From: Pseudomonadota bacterium
GTDB lineage: Bacteria; Pseudomonadota; Alphaproteobacteria; JAKJEU01
DNA: 10,519 nucleotides
Direction of reading: 5' to 3'
Assembly (NCBI GenBank): GCA_022705265.1
Contig: JAKJEU010000034.1
Span: forward strand, 1-10,519
The notes beneath the pieces were generated by a model that did no database searches, was not told the origin of the DNA, and saw only the letters and a list, made by a program, of their open reading frames with translations. Below, one piece after another: positions 1-6,846 of this stretch (position 1 is its first letter; every line of letters starts with the position of its first letter). A program made the translations under genes and the position numbers.

Positions 1-237
1 TTCAATTCTTGTTATATCTGGTAAAGAACATTCATCATCAAAAATTATATTATAACCTTTAATTTCTATGATTTCTATGACACTTTCGATATCATCTTGC
101 CCATTTAAAAAAACAACATCTATATTATTATCATGAACATCAAAAGAAACCAAACCAGAGATATAAGAAACCTTATCTTTTATATAAGATATATCATCTT
201 TATTTATTTCATCATTTAAAATAAGAGAATATCTCAT
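1..237 (-). CDS. HMA-like ferredoxin-fold protein lacking CxxC (5' part only)
   Basis: A reading frame starts with ATG at 237 and stays open through the left edge, giving 79 codons of N-terminal sequence. The pattern fits a heavy-metal-associated (HMA) domain of beta-alpha-beta-beta-alpha-beta type: a first strand RYSLIL, a helix, then ISGLVSFDV (the usual 'pGV..v.V' turn), NNIDVVFL, a second helix DDIESVIEIIEIKGY and a last strand NIIF. The metal-binding MxCxxC loop expected after the first strand is replaced by an acidic stretch without cysteine (NDEINKDD). The only cysteine in the visible part is C70, beyond the domain. The start codon directly abuts the stop of the rcdA-like gene with zero bases between, which argues for translational coupling and for a real gene. 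Function is unknown. HMA is a fold-level guess from the strand and helix pattern. Confidence 0.6.
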   Translation of the reverse strand, partial: MRYSLILNDEINKDDISYIKDKVSYISGLVSFDVHDNNIDVVFLNGQDDIESVIEIIEIKGYNIIFDDECSLPDITRIE

Positions 238-597
238 CTAATTAATAATAATTTCCTTAACTTTTTTTGACAAGCCTTCAAGTTTTTTAACTATATCTTT
301 TACATCTTTTGATATATCGCTATATTTTTCTTTCTTCAAAATTTCGGGCAACAAAGCATCCGAACTTTCGATAACTTTATCCTTTGTTACTTCTCCATTT
401 TGATAAGCTTTGCTCAACAATAAAAACGATATAATACTAGTAAGAAGATAAGTAACCCTTCCCATCGCTTTTATAGTATTTAAAGCCTCATTATTACTTT
501 CATGAGAATGAACTCTTAAATTACCTTCGATATAAGTTCTTGTCTCTTCTGCCAAAGATATCGCGTCTTTGTATGCAATATTTACTTTTTCAATCAT
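238..597 (-). CDS. rcdA: RcdA-like protein (DUF1465), short form
   Basis: 119 residues, almost entirely helical. The N-terminal segment AYKDAISLAEETRTYIEG matches the DUF1465 signature (roughly LYxEAMxLxEEAxxYxxG), followed by a second helix at about 35-67 (MGRVTYLLTSIISFLLLSKA, then NGEV) and a lysine-rich third helix at about 70-118. In Caulobacter, RcdA is a dimeric three-helix-bundle adaptor that helps deliver the master regulator CtrA and other clients to the ClpXP protease at the cell pole. This copy is shorter than most family members and seems to be little more than the bundle, without a long disordered tail. The ATG at 597 overlaps the stop of the upstream DUF4340 gene (ATGA), so it is probably translated by coupling within the ABC operon. 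The family call is reasonably sure. The role in CtrA turnover is inferred, and no ctrA, cpdR or popA is visible here. Confidence 0.72.
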   Translation of the reverse strand: MIEKVNIAYKDAISLAEETRTYIEGNLRVHSHESNNEALNTIKAMGRVTYLLTSIISFLLLSKAYQNGEVTKDKVIESSDALLPEILKKEKYSDISKDVKDIVKKLEGLSKKVKEIIIN

Positions 598-1514
598 TTT
601 CGCACCTCTAATAAATAAGAAAGCTTAACGGCACTAACCTTAAACAACCAACCTTCAAGCTTTGATAATTCCTCATAAGTTTTTAAAGCCAACTCAGTAA
701 CAGCCTTTTGTTTTGTTACCTTAATCTTTATATGAGGATTTTCACCTTTAATATCAAGTTTTTGAACAATTATTTTTACACCACCGTAAATTTCATACTC
801 ATAAGATGCAAAAGGAATTTGTCCTTCGTCTATTTTAACATCATAAAATTCTAATTCATCAAAAAAATTGAAAATCTTTTTATATTTAACTTTATCTTCA
901 ATTTTATAAATAATATCATTTTGATTAATCGTCACGCTTTTCACATCATCTTCTTTTAAATCTATAATGACATTATTAACAAAAGATAAAGCATCTCCGG
1001 TAATATCAAAACTTTTTCTTGCTATAAAAACCTTATTTTCATTAGGTTTTCTTATAAAAATACCATTACTAAACCCAGCTATTCCGACCTTTGAAATGCC
1101 TAAAATTAAATCAAATATTTTATCGTCAGCTTTGTTAAAAATTTCCAAACGATAAGATTTTGAATCGCTTGAAACATCTTCTAATTTCAAATCCTTTAAT
1201 TTATCGTGCGTTACATTTTTTTCTTCATAAATTTCAAGATTTGCCGAGGATAATAAAATCTCTTTTACCCTTTTTTCATTTGCATGATAACCATTTAACT
1301 CTTTTATTATAAAATTGTTATTGTCATCTTTTAAAATATTAACATCACCCTTTGAAGACCTTATTTTCAAAGACTTTATATTGTCAATTTGCTTGAATAA
1401 TGAAGGGAATACCAACTCTCCTCTTAAACTTTTCTTCTTATAATCAGGCCTTAATAAAAAACTTATAAAAGCAAAAGTAATTGAAAAAGCTGTGAACGCT
1501 ATGATTTTCTTCAT
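594..1514 (-). CDS. DUF4340 domain protein, membrane-anchored, ABC-associated
   Basis: 306 residues. An N-terminal hydrophobic segment at about 3-21 anchors the protein in the inner membrane, with the rest probably periplasmic. The body has the beta-rich repeated layout of DUF4340 proteins: short strands such as IKSLKIRSSKGDVNILKDD, then 'NGYHANEKRVKEILLSSANLEIYE', and later FDLILGISKVG and GIFIRKPNENKVFIA, matching the family's 'l.iG......g.Yvr...s..Vylv' pattern. DUF4340 genes commonly sit downstream of Gld-type ABC permease and GldG auxiliary genes, as here. The start ATG at 1514 overlaps the TAA of the permease gene by one base (TAATG), and its own stop overlaps the start of the rcdA-like gene. 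It is probably a periplasmic accessory of the ABC complex, and no enzymatic motif is visible. The family call rests on pattern and context. Confidence 0.75.
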   Translation of the reverse strand: MKKIIAFTAFSITFAFISFLLRPDYKKKSLRGELVFPSLFKQIDNIKSLKIRSSKGDVNILKDDNNNFIIKELNGYHANEKRVKEILLSSANLEIYEEKNVTHDKLKDLKLEDVSSDSKSYRLEIFNKADDKIFDLILGISKVGIAGFSNGIFIRKPNENKVFIARKSFDITGDALSFVNNVIIDLKEDDVKSVTINQNDIIYKIEDKVKYKKIFNFFDELEFYDVKIDEGQIPFASYEYEIYGGVKIIVQKLDIKGENPHIKIKVTKQKAVTELALKTYEELSKLEGWLFKVSAVKLSYLLEVRK

Positions 1515-4060
1515 TATTTTTTCCTCTTTAACAAAAAAAGACCAAAATATAAAAACAACATAAACAAAGGCATAGCCAATGTATTAATCCAAATTATTTT
1601 ATTAAGCATAATATTAACTTTATTAAGCATATCTTCTCTTAAAATGCTTATTTCTCGTTTTGCTTTGAAAATCTCACTATCCAATAATTTCAATGTATCT
1701 AAATCATTTGAAAGATTATTAACATCTTTTCCACCATACATTATTTCATTCATCTTTTTTCTTAATTCAAGCAAAGAAATTTCAAGCATTTTTTCTTTTT
1801 TCTTATAAACTGTTCCAATCTCGTTAATATAATCGGAAATTTTACTTAAAACTCTTAAATCTTTTTTCTTTTTAGATTTCAATGCATTTAAAAAATCTCT
1901 TCCAGAAAAATAATCAATCACAGAAACAACAAAATCACCATTAGATGCAACCGAATGGATAACAGGCTTTAAACCATTTTCATAAGTTCTTTTTGCCCAA
2001 AAACCTTCATAAAGAAAATCAACATCACTTACCGCAATAATTTCAGCTTCTTTTGATGAATGAATTTTATGATCATTAGTCCACTTTTTACCAATAATCC
2101 TTGACGGAGGCTCAACAAAAGCACTGTTAAACTCTCCTTTAAGTTTGACAATCAAAGGATATTCTTTTGTATTTTCATCATCATAATAAGTAATAAGTGA
2201 TGACAAATCATTAATTTCAAGAAGCTTATTTAAATCAAGAAGAGATGCTTTTTTCGAAGATTTAAGCAATATTTCAGCCTCAACCCCCTCTTGTTTTGCT
2301 AACTCTAAATATCCTGCTGAACCAAAATTAAAAGATTTAAGATTTTTCATAATACCGTCATTTTTGTTATTATTTGGTATTTTAAGACGGCTTAAAAAAG
2401 TTTTTTTACCTTCTTTTTTTATTTCGACATCAGTTGCATAATAAGGGTCAAGAACAACTTTTTCATCATTATAATCAATCCCCCAAACCTTTAAAACTTC
2501 GGACAAATTAGTATTCATCACAGGATTTTCACTATAAAGATTCTCAGACTCCATGTAAGGGTCGGCAAAGATAAGCAATTTTCCACCATTCATCAAGTAT
2601 TGGTCAATTCCATAAAGTTTTTTATCCAAAATAGTCGAAGGATTAATCAAAACAACTACATCTAAACCTTCTGGAATGTCATATTTATAAGGGCTTATAA
2701 CATGGACATCAAAATTATCATGAAGCTCTTCCATGATTGCCCAGCGTGGCTTAAAAGTAGTAGGAGCAGATAAAGGAGAAATTCCAACCCCATCAATTTC
2801 AATCCCTGATAAAACCCCTACTTTTATTTTTTTATTATTTGATAAATCATAAATTGCCTTACTTAATTTATATTCAAAAGCAACCTCCTCGGACATATCA
2901 ATAAAAGGAATTTTTTTAATATTTCCAGTTGAATTTATTGCAACAATGCCAAAATATCCTTGGTTACCCAAAGCATCCACATCAATACTGTAAAGCCCAT
3001 ACGAAATTGCATCTTCTTCTAATTTTGAAAAAGGTTTAGGGTCGTAAATTTCAACTTTTATCTTTCCCTTTGATAAAGATTTGTAACTATCTAATACTTC
3101 AATTATTCTTCTTGAAAAATCGGAAAAATTTATACCTTTTTCAGTAATATTATTTGAAATATAAGCTTTTATAACAACTTCATCATCAAGCTTATCCAAA
3201 ACTTGTTTAGTTTCATCCAACAAAGTATAAAGTTTTTCACTTGTTACATCGTATTTTATATTTTCAAAAGAATAATAACTTCCAATATTTAAACAAGCAA
3301 AGCCAATTAAAATCAAAATCGATTTTATAATCGTGTGCTTTTTATCAAAAATTTCAATTGACATAGTGGCTAAGAAAAGCCAAAAACCACAAAAACTTAT
3401 GAAAAATATAAAATCATTAAGCCTTAAAACTCCTCTTAAAACCGAGTCAAAGTGAGAAATAAAACCAAGAGACGAAATAATTTTCACCGTGTCTTGTGAA
3501 AAAACTTTAAGCATCAAAGATACGATTTTCTCGCTTCCAATCAAAACAAAGAAAAGACATACCAAAACCGTTGTGATAAAAGCAATTACTTGGTTTTTTG
3601 TGATTGATGAAAAAAACAAACCAATCGAAATAAAAGAAGCTGCCAAAAATATATTCGCAATATAACTTGCAATAATTATCCCATTATCAGGGTTGCCAAG
3701 GTAATTAACTGTGATAACAAGTGGAAAAGTCAAAGCCAAAGTAATTACAATAAATATTAAAGAAGCAAAAAATTTCCCCAAAACCAACTTTTCAACACCA
3801 ATTGGCAAAGTAAGTAAAAGTTCCGAAGTCCCATGTTTTTTTTCTTCTGACCACAACCTCATCGAAATTGATGGTATCAAAAACACATATGCCCAAAGAT
3901 TTATTTTAAAAAACCAAAAAAGGCTCGCTTCATTATTTTTCAAAAAACCACTGAAATAAAATAAAAAAACCGACACAGAAATTAAATATATAACCGTAAA
4001 CACCAAAGCCAGCGGAGTTTTAAAGTAATTATAAAGTTCTTTTTTAATTATTGCTTTCAT
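1514..4060 (-). CDS. Fused ABC-2 permease / GldG-like auxiliary protein
   Basis: 848 residues combining two proteins that are often separate. Residues 1-240 are a six-helix ABC-2 permease (membrane segments near 16-38, 51-66, 97-118, 130-151, 157-176 and 215-234) carrying the GldF-type motif RLWSEEKKHGTSELLLTLP (68-86) and LGNPDNG (121-127). A seventh segment (243-261) starts the GldG-like ABC_transp_aux part, with SEKLYTLLDETKQVL at 274-288, repeated alpha/beta elements, and NGGKLLIFADPY at 491-502, the usual 'GG.lLif.Dp' motif of this domain. The C-terminus has a charged coiled coil (about 730-815) and a final membrane helix (822-844) ending in KRKK. It presumably pairs with the ATPase encoded upstream, with which it overlaps by 17 bases. 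In Bacteroidetes, GldA/F/G are linked to gliding. In proteobacteria the substrate of such systems is unknown, so no transported compound is named here. Confidence 0.85.
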   Translation of the reverse strand: MKAIIKKELYNYFKTPLALVFTVIYLISVSVFLFYFSGFLKNNEASLFWFFKINLWAYVFLIPSISMRLWSEEKKHGTSELLLTLPIGVEKLVLGKFFASLIFIVITLALTFPLVITVNYLGNPDNGIIIASYIANIFLAASFISIGLFFSSITKNQVIAFITTVLVCLFFVLIGSEKIVSLMLKVFSQDTVKIISSLGFISHFDSVLRGVLRLNDFIFFISFCGFWLFLATMSIEIFDKKHTIIKSILILIGFACLNIGSYYSFENIKYDVTSEKLYTLLDETKQVLDKLDDEVVIKAYISNNITEKGINFSDFSRRIIEVLDSYKSLSKGKIKVEIYDPKPFSKLEEDAISYGLYSIDVDALGNQGYFGIVAINSTGNIKKIPFIDMSEEVAFEYKLSKAIYDLSNNKKIKVGVLSGIEIDGVGISPLSAPTTFKPRWAIMEELHDNFDVHVISPYKYDIPEGLDVVVLINPSTILDKKLYGIDQYLMNGGKLLIFADPYMESENLYSENPVMNTNLSEVLKVWGIDYNDEKVVLDPYYATDVEIKKEGKKTFLSRLKIPNNNKNDGIMKNLKSFNFGSAGYLELAKQEGVEAEILLKSSKKASLLDLNKLLEINDLSSLITYYDDENTKEYPLIVKLKGEFNSAFVEPPSRIIGKKWTNDHKIHSSKEAEIIAVSDVDFLYEGFWAKRTYENGLKPVIHSVASNGDFVVSVIDYFSGRDFLNALKSKKKKDLRVLSKISDYINEIGTVYKKKEKMLEISLLELRKKMNEIMYGGKDVNNLSNDLDTLKLLDSEIFKAKREISILREDMLNKVNIMLNKIIWINTLAMPLFMLFLYFGLFLLKRKK

Positions 4061-4751
4061 CTTTTGTATATTTCCTGAAAATTTGGTTTAAATCTTGGTT
4101 TGCAATTTCTTTTAAAGACGCTTTGAATTTAAGACAACCCTTATGAATCAAAGCGATATCAGTCGAAAATTCTTTAACATCTTCTAAAACATGGCTTGAA
4201 ATTATTGTGATTTTATTCATTTCTTTAAGCCTTTGTTTAAAATCTTGCTTTTGATTTGGGTCTAATCCTTCGGCTGGTTCGTCAAGCAACAATACGGCTG
4301 GGTCCGAAATAATCGCCGAAGCCAATGAAACCCTTCGTTTATACCCCTTTGATAAAATTCCAATATCTGATTTTAAAACATTTTTAAGCCCCGCAATTTC
4401 GACAACTCGGTCAATTTCTGTTGGTATAAGTTTTTTATTAATCTTTTTTGCTTCTGCTATAAATTTTAAAAAGGATATAACGCTCATATCATGATATAAA
4501 GGAGCCCCTTCTGGCATATATCCAATTTTTTGTTTTAATTCATAAGAATCATTATAAAAATCCTTATCAAAAATTTTAACTTCTCCCACGCTTTGCTTTA
4601 AGAATCCAGCAATAATCCGCATCAAAGTAGTCTTTCCTGCGCCATTTTCTCCGATTAAGCCAAGCACTTGACCTTCTTTAACATCAAAAGAAATATCATC
4701 TAATGCTTTAAAATCATTGAAAAAATGAGTAATGTTTTTTAAACTAATCAT
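4044..4751 (-). CDS. ABC transporter ATP-binding protein, GldA type
   Basis: 235 residues with a complete nucleotide-binding domain: Walker A GENGAGKT (34-41), a Q-loop region in which YMPEG has Glu81 where Gln is common (as in many ABC-2 export ATPases of the GldA/NatA/CcmA kind), signature LSKGYKRRV (133-141), Walker B AVLLLDEP (152-159) with catalytic Glu158, D-loop EGLDP and the switch His187 in SSHVLEDV. It should hydrolyse ATP on the cytoplasmic face and drive the permease encoded next. This is the first gene of the minus-strand block. The following permease gene starts inside its last 17 bases, which implies one mRNA and matched synthesis. The ATG at 4751 is taken because it places the standard N-terminal strand 'MISLKNITHFFNDFKALDDISFDV' correctly. 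The ribosome binding site is weak. Confidence 0.93.
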   Translation of the reverse strand: MISLKNITHFFNDFKALDDISFDVKEGQVLGLIGENGAGKTTLMRIIAGFLKQSVGEVKIFDKDFYNDSYELKQKIGYMPEGAPLYHDMSVISFLKFIAEAKKINKKLIPTEIDRVVEIAGLKNVLKSDIGILSKGYKRRVSLASAIISDPAVLLLDEPAEGLDPNQKQDFKQRLKEMNKITIISSHVLEDVKEFSTDIALIHKGCLKFKASLKEIANQDLNQIFRKYTKDESNN

Positions 4752-4836
4752 AATGGTTACTTTTTTTTTATTAATTAATGTTATATAATCTTAATAAGTA
4801 ATATACATTTTATTATCGTCTTAAGAAAGGCAAAAA
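4752..4836. promoter_or_regulatory. Divergent promoter region between ABC operon and cheW
   Basis: These 85 AT-rich bases separate the divergent ABC ATPase and cheW genes, so both promoters should lie here. On the plus strand TATAAT at 4784-4789 is a perfect -10 hexamer, though only a T-tract (4761-4766) sits at the -35 distance. The self-complementary TTATATAA around it could serve the minus strand as well. AGAAAGG at 4824-4830 is a good ribosome binding site, six bases before the cheW ATG. No clear -35 box was found for either direction. Confidence 0.4.
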
Positions 4837-5343
4837 ATGAACGAAATTGTAAAAACATCAAATAAATCTAAGGCTCTTGCCAATTCTAAATCCCGCTCAT
4901 TAAAGGAAAAAGAAACGGTTTATGAGCAAGTATATGTTACCATTTATGTCCATAACCAATTATTTGGAATCCCTGTCGAAAGCGTAAAAGACATCCTTGT
5001 TCCTGAAAAAATCGCGAATATTCCTCTTGCTCCTAAGGAAATTGCGGGTGCAATCAATCTTCGTGGTCGTATTGTTACCGTGGTGGATGTAAGAACAAGA
5101 CTTGGCTTACCTCCAAAAGAAGACGATAATATAATATGCACCACCGTCGAACTTGGACATGAATTATACAGCCTTAAAGTCGACAAAGTTGGTGCGGTTA
5201 TTCCATTAACCTTTGATAAAATTGAAAAAAATCCAAGCACTTTGCACCCAAGATGGCGTTCAATTTCTGCTGGTGTTGTAAGACTTAAAGAAGAATTGAT
5301 GATTGTGCTTGATATCGAAAGTTTACTTAACTTTACAAAGTAA
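4837..5343 (+). CDS. cheW: CheW-like chemotaxis coupling protein
   Basis: 168 residues. A lysine- and serine-rich, probably disordered extension (1-29) is followed by a CheW/SH3-like beta domain (about 31-166). Its key motif is GAINLRGRIVTVVDVRTRLGL (71-91), with Arg76 of NLRG in the conserved receptor/kinase-contact position, and the closing strands GVVRLKEELMIVLDIESLL. CheW bridges methyl-accepting receptors and the histidine kinase CheA on the inner membrane. The gene is alone, with its own ribosome binding site (AGAAAGG at 4824-4830) and terminator, and no cheA, receptor or flagellar gene is present in the window. It may serve a chemosensory array encoded elsewhere. The family call is firm, but whether it controls motility or another output cannot be seen. 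Confidence 0.92.
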   Translation: MNEIVKTSNKSKALANSKSRSLKEKETVYEQVYVTIYVHNQLFGIPVESVKDILVPEKIANIPLAPKEIAGAINLRGRIVTVVDVRTRLGLPPKEDDNIICTTVELGHELYSLKVDKVGAVIPLTFDKIEKNPSTLHPRWRSISAGVVRLKEELMIVLDIESLLNFTK

Positions 5344-5364
5344 TTCTTTGAAAGCATTTGAAAT

Positions 5365-5396
5365 AAAAAAGGGTGGAATTTTTAACCACCCTTTTT
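5365..5396. terminator. Bidirectional intrinsic terminator
   Basis: An inverted repeat GGGTGG (5371-5376) / CCACCC (5386-5391) with a 9-base AT loop is extended by an A-run on the left (5365-5370) and a T-run on the right (5392-5396). The hairpin plus T-tract works in either direction, fitting its position between the convergent cheW (stop at 5343) and rubrerythrin (stop at 5418) genes. Confidence 0.85.
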
Positions 5397-5417
5397 AAAT
5401 TATTTATCAATCAAAAA

Positions 5418-5993
5418 TTACCAATTTTGTGCAATCAATTCAAAATATGATTGAGAATGATCACAAGCAGGGCATTTATGAGGAGCTTCAACCGAAGTTG
5501 TGGTATAACCGCAATTACGGCATTGCCATACAACCTTTGCATCCTTTTTGAAAACTTTTTCTTGCATAATGTTTCCAGCAAATTCCAAATATCTTTTTTC
5601 ATGAGCTTTTTCAGCAATAGCAATCGAAGTCATAATTCCTGCGATTTCATTAAATCCTTCTGCCTTTGCAACTTCTGCGAAATTTGGATACATAACTTCG
5701 TATTCATATTTTTCACCAGCAGCAGCTTCTTTTAAATTTTCAAGAGTGCTTGAAATAATACCAGCAGGGAAAGATGCAGTAATTTCAACTTCACCACCTT
5801 GTAATTGTTTAAATAATCTTTTTGCGTGTTCTTTTTCTTGTTCCGCAGTAACAGTAAATACATAAGAAATTTGTTCAAATCCTTCTTTTTTTGCAGCAGA
5901 TGCAAAATATGTATAACGGTTTCTTGCTTGAGACTCGCCAGAAAAAGCAATAAGCAAATTCTTTTCGGTTTGACTTCCTTTTAATGTAGTCAT
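5418..5993 (-). CDS. rbr: Rubrerythrin (NADH/rubredoxin-linked peroxidase)
   Basis: 191 residues. The N-terminal four-helix ferritin-like domain carries the diiron ligands expected for rubrerythrin: Glu20 (GESQARNRY), Glu53 and His56 (EQEKEHAKR), Glu94 and Glu97 (GEKYEYEVMYP), and Glu128 and His131 (AEKAHEKRY). The C-terminal rubredoxin-like domain has CRNC (158-161) and CPAC (174-177) for one iron. Length and spacing match the classic Desulfovibrio protein. Rubrerythrin reduces hydrogen peroxide to water in the cytoplasm of anaerobes and microaerophiles, with electrons from rubredoxin or an NAD(P)H reductase. A good ribosome binding site (GGGAGA, complement of 6002-6007) precedes the ATG. 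lipB lies 46 bp upstream on the same strand. The gene ends at the bidirectional terminator. Confidence 0.95.
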   Translation of the reverse strand: MTTLKGSQTEKNLLIAFSGESQARNRYTYFASAAKKEGFEQISYVFTVTAEQEKEHAKRLFKQLQGGEVEITASFPAGIISSTLENLKEAAAGEKYEYEVMYPNFAEVAKAEGFNEIAGIMTSIAIAEKAHEKRYLEFAGNIMQEKVFKKDAKVVWQCRNCGYTTTSVEAPHKCPACDHSQSYFELIAQNW

Positions 5994-6016
5994 TGATAAA
6001 ATCTCCCTTTTTTTAC

Positions 6017-6031
6017 TTTATTTATAATAAA
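6017..6031. promoter_or_regulatory. Possible operator/-10 region upstream of rubrerythrin
   Basis: TTTATT (6017-6022), a 3-base spacer and AATAAA (6026-6031) form a perfect inverted repeat 24 bases before the rubrerythrin ATG. Read on the minus strand it contains TATAAA, a plausible -10. It does not match the PerR or Fur consensus when aligned by eye, and AT-rich DNA gives such palindromes by chance, so this is only a candidate. Confidence 0.2.
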
Positions 6032-6039
6032 TCTAACAA

Positions 6040-6636
6040 TTAAAGATTAAAACATTTTTTTAAAATTAAGTCAACTCTATCAAAGTCTATAATAACTCCT
6101 AATTCTTCGAGTGATGTCATATGGACTCCTTGCAAACCGCAAGGTATAAACCCATCAAAAACTTTTAAATCAGGTGACACATTTAAACAAATACCGTGAT
6201 ATGATATTCCTTTTTTAATTCTTAACCCCATTGATGCGATTTTCATGTCACTAACAAACACCCCTATTCCTTTTTCACAACGATTAGCATCAATTCCCAT
6301 TTCTTTTAACGAATCAATTATCCATTGTTCCAACAAAAACATATATTTTTCAACAGACAACCCCCTTTTATTCAAATCAAGCATCACATAAATAATTCTT
6401 TGCCCTCGACCATGATAAGTAAACTTACCACCCCTGTTCGTTTTTATAACCGGAATATCCACTTTAAAAAGCTCATTATCCTTGGCATTTAAACCTTTTG
6501 TTATTACCTCTTCATGTTCCAAAAACCATACTAATTCCTCTGATTTTCCTTCGATTATTTCATCCACCCGCCTTTGCATGAATTCAAACGAGTCTTCATA
6601 TTTTACCGCATTATTTGATGTTATAAATTCAACCAT
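6040..6636 (-). CDS. lipB: Octanoyl-[ACP]:protein N-octanoyltransferase LipB
   Basis: 198 residues. LipB moves octanoate from octanoyl-ACP to a lysine of lipoyl domains (pyruvate and oxoglutarate dehydrogenase E2, GcvH), after which LipA inserts sulfur. Visible motifs are the substrate-pocket segment RGGKFTYHGRGQ (68-79), the catalytic lysine in MKIASMGLRIKKG (Lys132), SYHGICLNV, and the catalytic cysteine in FIPCGLQG (Cys166), followed by TSLEELG. One oddity is Arg77, where most family members have Pro in YHGPGQ. The length is near the lower end for the family but the domain is complete. The ATG at 6636 has AGGG five bases upstream (complement of 6642-6645). It is transcribed away from the tRNA-Leu and toward rubrerythrin, with which it may share an mRNA. 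Confidence 0.95.
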   Translation of the reverse strand: MVEFITSNNAVKYEDSFEFMQRRVDEIIEGKSEELVWFLEHEEVITKGLNAKDNELFKVDIPVIKTNRGGKFTYHGRGQRIIYVMLDLNKRGLSVEKYMFLLEQWIIDSLKEMGIDANRCEKGIGVFVSDMKIASMGLRIKKGISYHGICLNVSPDLKVFDGFIPCGLQGVHMTSLEELGVIIDFDRVDLILKKCFNL

Positions 6637-6689
6637 TACCGCCCTATTTTACCTTTTTTAAAAAAATTTAATATTTTGATATTTTTAGT

Positions 6690-6718
6690 TTGCTTTTTTA
6701 AAAATAAAATGCAATACT
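6690..6718 (+). promoter_or_regulatory. Candidate promoter of tRNA-Leu
   Basis: TTGCTT (6690-6695) and AATACT (6713-6718) are separated by 17 bases and end 21 bases before the mature tRNA start. They match the sigma-70 consensus at 3/6 and 4/6 positions. The site lies in the AT-rich divergent gap (6637-6739) between lipB and the tRNA, and position is the main support. Confidence 0.35.
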
Positions 6719-6739
6719 TTTTTCCGTATTAAGAACAGG

Positions 6740-6823
6740 GCGGTCGTGGCGAAATGGTAGACGCGCAACGTTGAGGTCGTTGTGGAGAGATCCTTGGAAG
6801 TTCGAGTCTTCTCGACCGCACCA
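6740..6823 (+). tRNA. tRNA-Leu (anticodon GAG)
   Basis: An 84-base class II tRNA that folds by hand. The acceptor stem is GCGGTCG (6740-6746) / CGACCGC (6813-6819), with discriminator A6820 and an encoded CCA (6821-6823). The D stem is GCG/CGC (6749-6751, 6762-6764) with a loop containing GG. The anticodon stem is CAACG/CGTTG (6766-6770, 6778-6782) and the loop TTGAGGT gives anticodon GAG (6773-6775). The long variable arm has a GGA/TCC stem (6784-6786, 6791-6793). The T stem is GGAAG/CTTCT with loop TTCGAGT (6801-6807). It reads CUC and CUU leucine codons. No terminator separates it from the next gene 23 bp downstream. Confidence 0.96.
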
Positions 6824-6846
6824 TTATTCAAGAGTTAATTTAAAAA

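Noticed and set aside
4944..5357. A 137-codon open frame on the minus strand opposite cheW
   Set aside because: It lies almost wholly inside the well-supported cheW gene, has a low-complexity Ser/Leu/Thr-rich product without recognisable motifs, and crosses the start of the terminator spacer. It is a shadow frame.
5451..5735. Open frames on both strands inside the rubrerythrin gene
   Set aside because: Rubrerythrin has all expected ligands in its own frame; the others encode Phe/Ser-rich or Leu/Lys-rich strings typical of AT-rich antisense or shifted frames.
6655..6705. T-run/A-run palindromes between lipB and tRNA-Leu as a terminator
   Set aside because: They are pure A/T without a GC stem and lie upstream of both divergent genes, where a terminator has no role.
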